A DNA stretch of 64,000 nt from an uncultured bacterium (lineage in GTDB: Bacteria; Actinomycetota; Coriobacteriia; Coriobacteriales; Atopobiaceae), in assembly GCA_905215465.1 (NCBI GenBank), contig CAJMPT010000007.1, forward strand, positions 1 through 64,000. The letters run 5' to 3'. Position numbers and translations under genes: made by a program. Below the pieces are notes generated by a model. That model did not search any database, was not told where the DNA came from, and saw only the letters and a program-made list of their open reading frames with translations. Below, piece by piece: positions 1-9,089 of this stretch; within the stretch, counting starts at the first letter, position 1, and each line of letters starts with the position of its first letter.

Positions 1-490
1 CTCCCTCGGAGGAGTCCTGGATCTTGCGGCGGACGGCCTGGTAGGGCATGCCAAGCAGACTTGCCAACAGCTGCAACTCCACCTCGTCGTCAAGGACCGA
101 GGACTCGGCCACCACGGTCAGGCTCGGGCGGTTGCCAACAATCTCGCGACCGTTGCGGTCGAGGATGCGGCCGCGCGGCGCCGAGGTGTAGACGGTGCGG
201 GTGCGGTTTGACTCGGCCTGCTGCGCGTACTCGTCGGACGAGACGAGCTGCATGGACCAGAGCCTTGCCAGAAGGACGGTGAAGACGCCTCCGACCGCCA
301 CGGCAAGGCCGACGAGGCGCGACGAGAAGGTCTTCTCGGCAGACTCGTCCGAGCCGCCGGCCGCACGGGGGGCCGCGCCGCCGATGTCGAACTTGAAAGT
401 GCCCTCTGAACGCCCGTAAACGAGGAACACCACGACGAGCGCCACCGCAAGGACGGCGCACACCGCTATGACAAGAAGCGAGAAGTCCAT
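1..490 (-). CDS. mrdA: Penicillin-binding protein 2 (MrdA), N-terminal part, cut by the window edge
   Basis: Peptidoglycan transpeptidase of the elongation machinery, anchored in the membrane. Translation from the ATG at 490 gives a hydrophobic N-terminal segment (MDFSLLVIAVCAVLAV) and a second one near residues 58-75. A class B PBP start of the dimerisation domain follows (SAPRGRILDRNGREIVGNR, the usual R-G-x-I-x-D-R-N-G motif). The frame is open to base 1, so the catalytic domain lies outside the window. The start is 9 bp after the mreD stop, so it is the last seen gene of mreBCD-mrdA. The two predicted membrane segments are more than the single anchor usual for PBP2. The family call rests on the motif and the context. 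Confidence 0.85.
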   Translation of the reverse strand, partial: MDFSLLVIAVCAVLAVALVVVFLVYGRSEGTFKFDIGGAAPRAAGGSDESAEKTFSSRLVGLAVAVGGVFTVLLARLWSMQLVSSDEYAQQAESNRTRTVYTSAPRGRILDRNGREIVGNRPSLTVVAESSVLDDEVELQLLASLLGMPYQAVRRKIQDSSEG

Positions 491-499
491 GCCCGTCCC

Positions 500-1036
500 C
501 TAGAGTCCCCTCTTGAAGTGGCCGCCGCCAAGGCTGGGGCCACTCGTCCGGATACGGGACTCAAAGTAGGCGAAGGGCAGGAAGCCGACGAGCGAGAGCA
601 GGGCGCCGGGAAGCGCGCGGAGAAACACGGCGTCCACGAAGCCGCCGCCCTGGCCGCATATCATGAGGCCAAGCCCGTACCCCACGTTGACGGCGAGGTC
701 GGCCACGACGAAGAGGGCCAGGCACGCGGCAAACTCGCCAGAGAGACGGTTTCTCCCCTCGCCGCCCAGCGCGAAGCCGCAGACGCTCAGCAGCAGGGCC
801 ATGAGACCGATGGGGCCCGTGGTCGAGAGGTCGTAGAAGAGCCCGGCGGCAAAGCCGCAGATGACAGCACGGGTGCCACCGGTGGTGAGCGCCACCGTGA
901 CGGCGAGCACCAGGGCGAAGTTGGCCCGTCCGCTGCCAAGGCCTATGTTGGGGGCAATCGCCAGCTGGAGCACGGCGCAGATGACGGCGAGAAGGGCGAT
1001 GCTGCGGCTCTCGCGGTTCTTGTCTGAGATTTGCAT
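500..1036 (-). CDS. mreD: Rod shape-determining protein MreD
   Basis: Integral membrane partner of MreC and MreB in the elongasome. The 178-residue protein is almost entirely hydrophobic, with about five membrane segments, starting with a polar MQISDKNRES leader. Length and topology fit MreD. The sequence family is poorly conserved, so position between mreC (9 bp upstream) and mrdA (9 bp downstream) carries much of the call. Confidence 0.85.
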   Translation of the reverse strand: MQISDKNRESRSIALLAVICAVLQLAIAPNIGLGSGRANFALVLAVTVALTTGGTRAVICGFAAGLFYDLSTTGPIGLMALLLSVCGFALGGEGRNRLSGEFAACLALFVVADLAVNVGYGLGLMICGQGGGFVDAVFLRALPGALLSLVGFLPFAYFESRIRTSGPSLGGGHFKRGL

Positions 1037-1045
1037 CGTCGCCTC

Positions 1046-2050
1046 CTAGTCGTTCGATGAGGTCGTGGCGTCAGAGCCGTCCGAAGCGTCCGAAGAGCCG
1101 GAGCCGTCCTGCGTGGCGTCGCCGGACGCGGCGGTCGAGGCGCCCTCCTGGGCGTCAGCCTCCGAGATGTCCTGTGCCGTGGCCTGCTGCTCCTGCGTGA
1201 GCGAGGTGATGACCAGAACCTCCTCGAAGCTCTCCGTGTGCGCGAAGGGTTCCACGACGACGTCGAGGTAGAGGGAGCCGGGGTTGTTCTGGACGCTCGT
1301 CACCTTGCCGATGGGCAGACCCTTGGGAAAGACGCCGCCAAGGCCGCTCGTGACCACGACGTCGCCGACGCTGACCGTCTGGCTAGACCGGATGAGCGTG
1401 AGCGAGACCTGACCCGAGGCCGAGCCCACGACCATGCCCTGGGCGCGGTTGGACTGGACCATGGCGGAGATGCTGGAGGACTCGTCAGTCAGCAGGCGGA
1501 CCGTGGAGGAGGTGGCCCCGCACTCAACGATCTGGCCGATGACTCCGTTGGAGGCCGAGACGGGCATGCCGACGGAAAGGCCGTCCGACGTGCCCTTGTC
1601 GATAGTGACCGTGGAAGACCAGGAGTCGGCAGAGCCCGAGATGATGCGCGCAGCGGTGGACTGCAGGTTGTAGGTGTCCTTGATGTCGAGGAGCTGCTGC
1701 AGGCGCGTGGCCGTCTGCTCGGACTCCTCGAGCTCGGCGTTCCTGGCCTGGAGGCGGTCGTTCTCGGCCTTGAGGTCAGAGAGCGTGCCCTGGTCGGCGG
1801 TCAGGTTGGAAAAGATGTTGCCGAGGCCCTGGAAGGGTGCCGAGACGGTGGCGCCAAGGTAGCGTACGGGCGTGGTTGCCGTCATGAACGCCCCGCGGAC
1901 CGCCTCGAGCGGGCCCGTCTGCCCCATGCGGCTGCTTACCGTGATGAGCACCAACGAGACGACGACGCAGACAACGAGTTGCCTCACGCCGCCGCCGTTG
2001 GAGTTGTTGCCAAGGGAGGGGCCGCGCTGGCCCGGAGCGGAGAGGGCCAC
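1046..2050 (-). CDS. mreC: Rod shape-determining protein MreC
   Basis: Periplasm-facing scaffold that links MreB filaments to PBP2. The 334-residue protein has one membrane segment (about residues 23-41, VRQLVVCVVVSLVLITVSS). A coiled coil follows (about 85-115, LKAENDRLQARNAELEESEQ), then the beta-barrel region with the family's G-V-I-G-Q-I-V pattern near residue 168. The last 45 residues are a Ser/Asp/Ala-rich acidic tail that is not part of the conserved fold and is probably disordered. The gene begins 2 bp after the mreB stop, so the two are co-transcribed. Confidence 0.93.
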   Translation of the reverse strand: MALSAPGQRGPSLGNNSNGGGVRQLVVCVVVSLVLITVSSRMGQTGPLEAVRGAFMTATTPVRYLGATVSAPFQGLGNIFSNLTADQGTLSDLKAENDRLQARNAELEESEQTATRLQQLLDIKDTYNLQSTAARIISGSADSWSSTVTIDKGTSDGLSVGMPVSASNGVIGQIVECGATSSTVRLLTDESSSISAMVQSNRAQGMVVGSASGQVSLTLIRSSQTVSVGDVVVTSGLGGVFPKGLPIGKVTSVQNNPGSLYLDVVVEPFAHTESFEEVLVITSLTQEQQATAQDISEADAQEGASTAASGDATQDGSGSSDASDGSDATTSSND

Positions 2051-2052
2051 GC

Positions 2053-3096
2053 CTACTGGCCCGTGCTCTGGACGAAGCCGCCGGACAGGGCGTTGGCCTC
2101 AAGCACCTTGGCGCAGCCGTTGACGACGTTTTCGAGCGCCGTGGGGCTGACGTTGACGGGCACGCCCGTCTCCTCGCGAAGTCGCTGGTCAAGGCCGCGG
2201 AGAAGTCCGCCGCCGCCCGTGAGGAGGATGCCGTAGTACATGAGGTCGGAGGCCAGGTCGGGCGGGGTGACGTCGAGGGCGTCCTTGACGGCCTTGGTCA
2301 CCTCGTCGAGCGGGCGGTCGAGGGCGCGGCGAATCTCCTCGCTCTCGATGCGCACGGTCTTGGGAAGGCCGCTCATGACGTCGCGGCCGTTTACCTCGAC
2401 GTCGAGCTCCTCTGCGAGCGGCGCAGCGGAGCCGACCTTTATCTTGATGTCCTCAGCGGTCCTCTCGCCGATGGAGAGGTTGTAGACGTCGCGCACATGC
2501 GTGAGGATCGTCTGGTCGAACTCGTCGCCGGCGGTTCGGATGGACTGGGAGACGACGATGCCGCCCATGGAGATGACGGCGACCTCGGTGGTGCCGCCGC
2601 CGATGTCGACGACCATGGAACCCGTCGGGTCCTCAATGGGCAGGTCGGCGCCGATGGCGGCCGCCATGGGCTCCTCGATCAGGTAGGCCTGGCGGGCGCC
2701 GGCCTGGATGGTTGCCTCGAAGACGGCGCGCTTCTCGACGGAGGTGACGCCGGACGGGACGCACACGACGACACGCGGGCGCGGGCTCCAGGGATAGTGG
2801 CGCTCGCGGGCCTTCTCGATGAAGTAGCGAAGCATAACCTCGGTGACGTCGAAGTCGGCGATGACGCCGTCCTTGAGGGGGCGCTCGGCGATGATCGAGC
2901 CAGGCGTGCGGCCGATCATGCGCTTGGCGTCCGCGCCGACGGCAAGCACGCGACTCTCGCTCTTGTCGATGGCCACGACCGAGGGCTCGTTGATGACGAT
3001 GCCCTGGCCACGCACGGCGACGAGCGTGTTGGCGGTTCCGAGGTCGATTGCCAGGTCGCCGCCGTATTCACCGAATAGCGAGTCGAAGAGAGACAT
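2053..3096 (-). CDS. mreB: Actin-like cell shape protein MreB
   Basis: Bacterial actin homologue that directs lateral wall synthesis. All actin-fold nucleotide motifs are present: phosphate 1 (DLGTANTLV), phosphate 2 (DIGGGTTEVAVIS) and the adenosine loop (LTGGGGLLRGLD). I chose the ATG at 3096 (MSLFDSLFGEYGG) because it matches the family N-terminus and has GGAAG just upstream. The frame is open to a TTG at 3105, which would add three residues. Length (347 aa) is normal. It lies first in mreBCD-mrdA; the gene before it encodes a TPR protein 47 bp upstream on the same strand. Confidence 0.96.
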   Translation of the reverse strand: MSLFDSLFGEYGGDLAIDLGTANTLVAVRGQGIVINEPSVVAIDKSESRVLAVGADAKRMIGRTPGSIIAERPLKDGVIADFDVTEVMLRYFIEKARERHYPWSPRPRVVVCVPSGVTSVEKRAVFEATIQAGARQAYLIEEPMAAAIGADLPIEDPTGSMVVDIGGGTTEVAVISMGGIVVSQSIRTAGDEFDQTILTHVRDVYNLSIGERTAEDIKIKVGSAAPLAEELDVEVNGRDVMSGLPKTVRIESEEIRRALDRPLDEVTKAVKDALDVTPPDLASDLMYYGILLTGGGGLLRGLDQRLREETGVPVNVSPTALENVVNGCAKVLEANALSGGFVQSTGQ

Positions 3097-3143
3097 GTCT
3101 TCCAATCAAGTCGTGCCGTACGGGACGGCAAGGTGCGTAGATG

Positions 3144-4442
3144 CTAGTTGCCCTGCGCGTCGGACTGGGACGAGAAGGACGTGGTGACGGCGCTGACCTT
3201 CCAGCCGATGCCGTCGCGGACGAGGTCAATGGTGTAGGAGACGGTGCCACCCTGGGAGAGGTCGGCCGTGGCGTAGACGGTGGAGGCGGCCATGGACTGG
3301 TCGGAGCCGGAGATGCTCATCGTGGCGCCGCTGGGCAGGGAGTCGGCGATGGCCTGTCGCTGGGTGTCGGACAGCGTGTTGGCAAGGTAGTCATCGAGGC
3401 CGGCATTGTCGGTCTTGGCCTTGAAGAGGGACTCGACCACGGACTGCTGGGTGGGCCAGCCAAAGCCCTTCCAGTAGGCGAAGGCGCACCCGCCAGCGAC
3501 GATGAGCAGGATGACCAGGATGGTGATGAAGACCTTGAGGCCCGTGTGGCGATGCTTGCGCTTGACCTTGCGGTCCTTCATGTCCTGGGCGACGAGGTCC
3601 TCCTCGGAGACCGAAAAGAAGCCCGTGTCCTCCGCGGAGGGGATGAGCTCGCCGGAGGCGCCGGTCGGGTCGAGCGGATCATAGGCGCCGCCATATCCCG
3701 CAGCGGCAAGAAGGGCGTCGGTCTCGGAGGGGCGGCTGGCCTGGACGTGCGCCACGGCCTTGCGCGCGGCGTCGTAGGAGGCCTGGGCCTCGGGCGTGAA
3801 GGAGAAGGCCTCGTCGGCGGCCGCGTGGTCAAAGGCGTCGACGGCCTCGTTCATGCGGTTGGCGGCCACGTAGGACAGGCCGAGGTCGCAATAGATCTGG
3901 CTCTGGCTCTGCAGCGGCGTGGTGAAGTCGAGCGCAGTGCGGTAGGCCTCGACGGCGTCGACGGGACGCCCCAGCCTCATGAAGCAGCTGCCAAGCTTGG
4001 AGAGGGCGCCGGCCGGAGACGGGTTGGACTCGTCGATGGCGGCGTTGCGGTAGGCCATGCCGGCGTTGCGCACGTCACCAAGGGACTCATAGGCGCCACC
4101 AAGGGCCATGTAGGCCTTGTAGGGGGTGGCGTAGGTGGCGTCTTGCACCGCGTTGGAGAGCGCGGTCACGGCATCCTGGACGCGACCGGCGGCCAAAAGT
4201 GCGCGGCCGAGGTTGCAGGAGAGGGCGCCGCGCTTGCCGTAGGAGGGGTCCGCGAGGGCTCCCTGGTAGGCGGACGCTGCGGACTCGAACTGTCCGAGCT
4301 TCATGAACGCGTTGCCAAGAAGGTGGTCGACCTCGCCGCATGCCTCGCCGGGGGCCTTGGCCTCGCCGAGCTTGGCGACGGCGCCGAGCCAGTCGCCGCC
4401 CTGGTACGCGAGCTTGCCGGATTCGTATGCCTGCTGGTTCAA
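3144..4442 (-). CDS. TPR-repeat protein with one membrane segment
   Basis: Function not known. The 432-residue protein has about five TPR-like helical pairs in residues 1-235 (for example CNLGRALLAAGRVQDAVTAL and LGSCFMRLGRPVDAVEAYR). A linker follows, then a basic patch (KDRKVKRKHRHTG), a membrane segment near 302-322 (VFITILVILLIVAGGCAFAYW) and a 110-residue outer domain. The orientation implied is TPR inside, small domain outside. It lies between the cyclophilin (27 bp upstream) and mreB on the same strand, so a role at the envelope with the Mre machinery is possible. That is inference from position only. Confidence 0.8.
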   Translation of the reverse strand: MNQQAYESGKLAYQGGDWLGAVAKLGEAKAPGEACGEVDHLLGNAFMKLGQFESAASAYQGALADPSYGKRGALSCNLGRALLAAGRVQDAVTALSNAVQDATYATPYKAYMALGGAYESLGDVRNAGMAYRNAAIDESNPSPAGALSKLGSCFMRLGRPVDAVEAYRTALDFTTPLQSQSQIYCDLGLSYVAANRMNEAVDAFDHAAADEAFSFTPEAQASYDAARKAVAHVQASRPSETDALLAAAGYGGAYDPLDPTGASGELIPSAEDTGFFSVSEEDLVAQDMKDRKVKRKHRHTGLKVFITILVILLIVAGGCAFAYWKGFGWPTQQSVVESLFKAKTDNAGLDDYLANTLSDTQRQAIADSLPSGATMSISGSDQSMAASTVYATADLSQGGTVSYTIDLVRDGIGWKVSAVTTSFSSQSDAQGN

Positions 4443-4469
4443 GATGCCTCCAATGTACCGGCCCGGGCC

Positions 4470-5024
4470 CTAGGCCTGGGCGTGCTCGATCCTGATGGAG
4501 TTGATGACGTCGCCGGCGCGCAGTTGCGAGATGACGTCCATGCCCTCGACGGTCTGGCCGAAGACGGTGTAGCCGCTGTCAAGGCCGTGCTGGGGGCCAA
4601 GGCAGAGATAGAACTGGGAGCCGGCGGAGTTGGGGTCGGCGGAGCGGGCCATGGCCAGCGCGCCGTCCTCGTGGGAGTTGTTGGGGTTGGTGGAGAACTC
4701 CTCGTGGATGCGGTAGCCGGGGCCACCGGTGCCGGGACGACCGTCGGGGCCGATGCCGCCGCGGGCGACGTCCTCGGGACTCATCTCGCGCGTGTTGGGG
4801 CAGCCGCCCTGAATGACGAAGCCGGGCACGTAGCGGTGGAACTTGAGGTCGTCATAGAAGCCGGAGCTGGCAAGCTCGCAGAAGTTGGCAACGTGGATGG
4901 GGGCGCCCTTGCCGTCGAGCCTCACGCGCACGACACCCTTGCTGGTATCGATGACGGCGAGCTCGTCGCCAGCGACCTGGTACTCGGGCGTGTAGAGAGG
5001 ATCCTGGTGGAAGCCGAAGGCCAT
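4470..5024 (-). CDS. Peptidyl-prolyl cis-trans isomerase, cyclophilin type
   Basis: Proline isomerase of the cyclophilin fold, 184 residues. The core motifs are visible: FHRYVPGFVIQGG (catalytic Arg region), SAGSQFYLCLG (the FF-I family motif) and YTVFGQTVEGMDVI. There is no signal peptide, so it is cytoplasmic. The insertion around RGGIGPDGRPGTGGPGYRI resembles that of many actinobacterial and clostridial forms. It is followed after 27 bp by the TPR gene and is probably co-transcribed with it. Confidence 0.94.
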   Translation of the reverse strand: MAFGFHQDPLYTPEYQVAGDELAVIDTSKGVVRVRLDGKGAPIHVANFCELASSGFYDDLKFHRYVPGFVIQGGCPNTREMSPEDVARGGIGPDGRPGTGGPGYRIHEEFSTNPNNSHEDGALAMARSADPNSAGSQFYLCLGPQHGLDSGYTVFGQTVEGMDVISQLRAGDVINSIRIEHAQA

Positions 5025-5128
5025 GGTTTGCTCCTCGCGAGTAGTTGTGTGGGGCGTCTCGCCCCTCGTCTAACCTCAACATACTACCAGCAACGGGGGC
5101 GTTTCACATAATCGGCGGAGTGGCGTGG

Positions 5129-6115
5129 CTACTGCGGGTGCACTGGCTTCCAGGCCTCATAGTTCTCGTCGAAGAGGGTCTTGTAGCTGCTCTGGCCACT
5201 TCCGTCGAGGTTGCCCCGCACTGCCGAGAAGATCTTGGACTCGTCCGCAGCCGGGTCGTGCGAGGCCACGGAGACGTCCCAGCCGGCCGTGATGGCGTCC
5301 ATGCGGTTCCTGAGCCAGCTGCCCAGCGTGGAGAGGTGGTCGAGCGTCTCGGTGAAGGTGCCTGCGCCCGAGTCGATCTGGGAGATGTCCGTGATGAGGT
5401 TGCTCACCTCGATGGAGAGCGCCTTGGCGTCGGACTGGTCCTGCTCGCGGGTGGAGGCGTCGGCCTTGGCGGCGTCGGAGTCAAAGGTCTTCTCGGCATC
5501 GTCCACGCGGGCGGCAAGGTCGCCGAGCTTGCCGTAGGCGTCCTCGATGGACGAGAAGAGCGTGTCCTCGTCGGCGGAGGCGGACTTTCCGTCCTGGCCC
5601 GAAAGCGCGCTCATCTGGCCGGGAAAGCCTGCCATAGAGGTGTCTGCCGGGGTCGTGGCCTTGATGGAGAGGAAGTCGGCGTCCCAGGGGTGCGTGATGA
5701 CCAGGGCCGTGCCGCCCACGACCACGACGGCCAGGGCCGCGGCGAGGAAGAACGCGCGCATGCGGGGAAGCCTGTCGTGACGGGCGACGGGCGAGGTGGG
5801 GTCAGGCGTGGTCGGCGGGATGGCGCTCTCGATGCGGGCGACGCGCAGGTCGCCCGTCGCGCCGGCCTCCCCCGCCCCCTCCGAGACCTCCGGGAGGCGT
5901 ATCTTGCGGTAGGAGCGCGCCTTGGGGCGCTCGGCGCCCATGGGAGAGCCGCACTTCGGGCAGCTCGTGGCTCCGGGGCCGACGAGCGCGCCGCAGACGG
6001 GACACCAGCTCTCCTTGGGGATGACGATCCTCTGCGTGAGGCCAAGCTGTCCGTGGCAGCTCGGGCACTCGAACGCGCCGTCAGGCACCGTATGACCGCA
6101 ATTGGGGCAGTTCAA
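5129..6115 (-). CDS. Double zinc-ribbon membrane protein
   Basis: Unknown function. I chose the TTG at 6115 because a strong GGGAGG lies 9 nt upstream and the protein then begins MNCPNCGH, the usual start of this class. The frame itself is open to 6226. Two zinc ribbons use Cys3/6/17/20 and Cys38/41/52/55. A proline-rich linker, one membrane segment (about 120-141) and an outer helical domain of some 180 residues follow. A second protein with the same plan is at 20137-21147. Such proteins are often thought to sense or scaffold at the membrane, but nothing here shows a ligand. Confidence 0.78.
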   Translation of the reverse strand: MNCPNCGHTVPDGAFECPSCHGQLGLTQRIVIPKESWCPVCGALVGPGATSCPKCGSPMGAERPKARSYRKIRLPEVSEGAGEAGATGDLRVARIESAIPPTTPDPTSPVARHDRLPRMRAFFLAAALAVVVVGGTALVITHPWDADFLSIKATTPADTSMAGFPGQMSALSGQDGKSASADEDTLFSSIEDAYGKLGDLAARVDDAEKTFDSDAAKADASTREQDQSDAKALSIEVSNLITDISQIDSGAGTFTETLDHLSTLGSWLRNRMDAITAGWDVSVASHDPAADESKIFSAVRGNLDGSGQSSYKTLFDENYEAWKPVHPQ

Positions 6116-6256
6116 GCTCTTGGCCCTCCCGTAAGCTCGACCGTGACGTGTACTCAAGACATCTAAGCTACCCCCGATGGACGCCTTGCGCCTCGTCCGC
6201 CGCACAAGGACAGCGAACGACCACAACGCCAGAGGGGCCTTTCAGCTTGCGGGCAG

Positions 6257-8656
6257 CTAGGCCGTCGTGCCCTGCTCGTCGGGCCTGCCCTCGACGAAGC
6301 GCACTATGCGCCCGAACGCGGCGCTCTGCTCGTAGGTGGCCAAAAACCGCCTGCTCGCCCACTCGAACAGGCCGATGGAGGCCACGGCGAGCACGATGGT
6401 AAACAGGGCCACGTCGGGCGCGAGCCTCACCACGCGGAAGAAGTCCCCAAAGACCGTGTACGAAAGGACCACGAGGCCGCAGATGACGGCGAGAAGGGCC
6501 GTGCGCAGGGGCGTGAGCGGGCGGGAGATGCGGTAGATGAGCGCGATTCCCACGGCGATGGTGATCACCATGCAGACGGTGGAGATCTCGGCAAAGGAGT
6601 GGCCGAGAAGGCGCCCGAGCGCGAGCTCCACGAAGAGCGCGCAGACGATGGCCAGCGAGGCCGGCAGCGACCGCGCAAGGACGTTTGCCAGGAAGTTGCC
6701 GCGGACGCGCTCGCGGTTGGGCTCGAGGGCCAGCACGAAGGACGGGATGCCGATGACCGTCGTGGAGATGAGCGACATCTGGATGGGGATGAACGGGTAG
6801 GGCGGCATGAAGATGCAGATGAGCGCCAGCACCGCGGCAAAGACGGTCTTGACCAGGAAGAGCGAGGCCGAGCGCTGCAGGTTGTTGATGGAGCGCCTGC
6901 CTTCCGCCACGACCTCGGGCATGTGGGAGAAGTCGTTGTCGGCAAGAACGATCTCCGAGACGTTCCTGGCGGCCGCGGAGCCGGAGGCCATGGAGACCGA
7001 GCAGTCGGCCTCGCGGAGTGCCAGGACGTCGTTCACCCCGTCTCCCGTCATGGCGACGGTGCGGCCGCGGCGGTGCAGCGCTTGGACGAGCTCGCGCTTC
7101 TGCTGCGGGGTCACGCGGCCGAAGATGCGGTAGCGGTCGACGGCCTCGTCGAGGGCGGCCTCGTCGGCCAGGGTGGAGGCGTCCACGTAGGCGTCGGCGC
7201 CTGGCACGCCCGCCCGCTCGGCGATGGCCGAAACGGTGCGCGGGTCGTCTCCTGAGATGACGCGCAGCTCCACGCCCTGCCCGCGGAAGTACTCCATGGT
7301 TGCGGGGGCGGTGGGCCTGATCTGGTCGCGGATGCCGATGCAGCCAAGAAGCTCGGGGATGCCCTCGATGGTGCCCTCGGCCGAGAAGCCCGGCACGCGG
7401 CAGCAGACCATGACGCGCTCCATCTCGTCGAAGGAGCCGCAGGCGTCCGCCTGGGTCGTGCCATCGGGCCCAAGCACGAAGGCGGCCGCGCCCACGGCGT
7501 AGCACTCCCCCTCGGGGGTCACGCAACCGGAGTACTTGCGGGCGGAGCTGAAGGGCACTGCGCGGGCATAGCCGTCGGGCGTCACGGCCTCGTGCGCGTC
7601 GGCGGCGGCGAGAAGCGCGCGGGCGGTGTCGTTGGCGTCCTGCGCGTTGGCGCGCGCCACGCAGGCGAAGGCGCGCACGACCTCGTCCTCGGCATGGCCG
7701 GCCGAGCAGGCCACGCCGGAGACCTCCATCTGGCCGGAGGTGATGGTGCCGGTCTTGTCCAGGCAGAGGGCGTCCACGCGAGCCAGGGTCTCCACGCAGT
7801 AGGACTGCTGCACCAGCACCTGGCGGTGCGCCAGGCGCGTGGTGGCAATGGCCAGCACCGAGGAGGTGAGAAGAACCAAGCCCTGGGGGATCATGCCCAG
7901 GACGGCCGACGTCGAGGTGAGGATGGCCGACTCGATGGACCCGCCGTCCATGAGCATGGAGCGCAGGAACAGGCCGAGCCCCAGGGGCACCAGAATGATG
8001 GTGCCGAGCTTGATAATGGCATGCAGGGTGTCCAGGATCTCGGACTTGACGGCCTTGACGTACTTGGCCTCGGCGTTGATCTTGGCGGCATAGCCCTCGC
8101 GCCCCACGCGCGTCACGCGTGCCACGAGGCTGCCCGTCTCGACGAAGCTGCCGCTCAGAAGCTCGTCTCCCGCGGCCTTGGCGATGGGCACGGACTCGCC
8201 GGTGAGCAGGCTCTCGTCCACATAGACGTTGCCCTGGACCAGCACGCAGTCGGCGGGAATCTGGTCTCCGCGCGAGAGGCGCATGAGGTCGTCCACAACC
8301 AGCTCGCAGGGGGCAAGCTCGCGCTCCCCCGAGGCACGCAGCACGCGCACGCGCTGCTGGGTCATGATGGAGAGCTCGTCCACCATCCTCTTGGCGCGGA
8401 CCTCCTGAAAGACGCCGATGACCAGGTTGGCCACAACCACGCAGAGAAACAGCAGGTTGCGGTACTGTCCGGTGAGGAAGATGAGGACGGCCATGGCGAG
8501 GTTCACGCCGTTGAACAGGGTGAGGGCGTGTTCGGAGAGAATCTGGCCCACGCTCTTGGTCTTGACGTCGGTGTTGGCGTTAACGCGGCCGTCGGCCACG
8601 CGCTCGGCAACCTCCTCGTCGGTAAGGCCCTGCAGGGCGTCGTTCTCGCTCGGCAT
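6257..8656 (-). CDS. CtpE-like P-type cation-transporting ATPase
   Basis: Membrane pump of the P-type ATPase superfamily, 799 residues from the ATG at 8656 (AGAGGGG lies 6 nt upstream; the frame is open 25 codons further). The actuator loop has LTGES at 151-155. The phosphorylation site is DKTGT with Asp300. The hinge is MTGDGVNDVLAL. From recall of Mycobacterium tuberculosis CtpE, an ATPase tied to calcium uptake, the order of motifs and the N-terminal LTDEEVAERVADG match that group. The M4 motif reads IPQGL, with Gln in place of the Glu that binds calcium in related pumps, so the substrate is uncertain. It is followed on the same strand by the zinc-ribbon gene after 141 bp. Confidence 0.9.
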   Translation of the reverse strand: MPSENDALQGLTDEEVAERVADGRVNANTDVKTKSVGQILSEHALTLFNGVNLAMAVLIFLTGQYRNLLFLCVVVANLVIGVFQEVRAKRMVDELSIMTQQRVRVLRASGERELAPCELVVDDLMRLSRGDQIPADCVLVQGNVYVDESLLTGESVPIAKAAGDELLSGSFVETGSLVARVTRVGREGYAAKINAEAKYVKAVKSEILDTLHAIIKLGTIILVPLGLGLFLRSMLMDGGSIESAILTSTSAVLGMIPQGLVLLTSSVLAIATTRLAHRQVLVQQSYCVETLARVDALCLDKTGTITSGQMEVSGVACSAGHAEDEVVRAFACVARANAQDANDTARALLAAADAHEAVTPDGYARAVPFSSARKYSGCVTPEGECYAVGAAAFVLGPDGTTQADACGSFDEMERVMVCCRVPGFSAEGTIEGIPELLGCIGIRDQIRPTAPATMEYFRGQGVELRVISGDDPRTVSAIAERAGVPGADAYVDASTLADEAALDEAVDRYRIFGRVTPQQKRELVQALHRRGRTVAMTGDGVNDVLALREADCSVSMASGSAAARNVSEIVLADNDFSHMPEVVAEGRRSINNLQRSASLFLVKTVFAAVLALICIFMPPYPFIPIQMSLISTTVIGIPSFVLALEPNRERVRGNFLANVLARSLPASLAIVCALFVELALGRLLGHSFAEISTVCMVITIAVGIALIYRISRPLTPLRTALLAVICGLVVLSYTVFGDFFRVVRLAPDVALFTIVLAVASIGLFEWASRRFLATYEQSAAFGRIVRFVEGRPDEQGTTA

Positions 8657-8829
8657 GTGAAACCCCTCTCGTTCGTGGCGTGCGAGACCCATTCTGCCCA
8701 ACAGGGGGCACCCCGACTCACCGCATCCCAAAGCCTTACGTAAACCAAAGGCTCGCGGCCCACGCCGTCACAACGTCTGCACATATATAAAAGGGACGCG
8801 CCGGCGCCGGCACGTCCCCAAGGTTGCGA

Positions 8830-8906
8830 TGGTGCGCCCAGGGGGATTCGAACCCACGACCTTCTGCTCCGGAGGCAGACGCTCTAATCCACTGAGCTAT
8901 GGGCGC
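8830..8906 (-). tRNA. tRNA-Arg (anticodon CCG)
   Basis: On the minus strand the sequence folds as a full cloverleaf. The acceptor GCGCCCA pairs with TGGGCGC. The D arm is GCTC/GAGC. The anticodon stem TCTGC/GCAGA closes the loop CTCCGGA, giving anticodon CCG. The T loop is TTCGAAT, with one mismatch in the T stem. Discriminator A and CCA are encoded. It lies between the divergent P-type ATPase and the aromatic operon. Confidence 0.95.
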
Positions 8907-8955
8907 ATGCGATTTGTGACTATACCCCAGATTGGCCGGATGTGCGCGCGGGCTT

Positions 8956-8988
8956 CTCGCCGGCGGGGCCGCGCGGTCGGCCGGCGAG
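8956..8988. repeat. Inverted repeat upstream of the aromatic operon
   Basis: CTCGCCGGC at 8956-8964 pairs with GCCGGCGAG at 8980-8988 across a 15-nt GC-rich loop. It lies about 100 bp before the aroF start and could be a leader hairpin or a terminator for readthrough. No U-tract follows it. A possible extended -10 (TGATAACAT, about 9041-9049) lies between it and aroF, but I see no convincing -35. Confidence 0.4.
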
Positions 8989-9089
8989 GTTGTACGCCAT
9001 GTTTCCATCCCGTCGGGCGGCGAGAAACCCGAGTTGCCCTGTGATAACATCGCAAGGCTAAATCTTGACTATAGGAGCAGGAGGCTCAC

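Noticed and set aside
3141..5111. A 656-codon open frame on the plus strand
   Set aside because: It is antisense to the TPR and cyclophilin genes, is made of Gly/Val/Ala/Glu runs typical of GC-rich shadow frames, and has no domain; the minus-strand proteins are clear.
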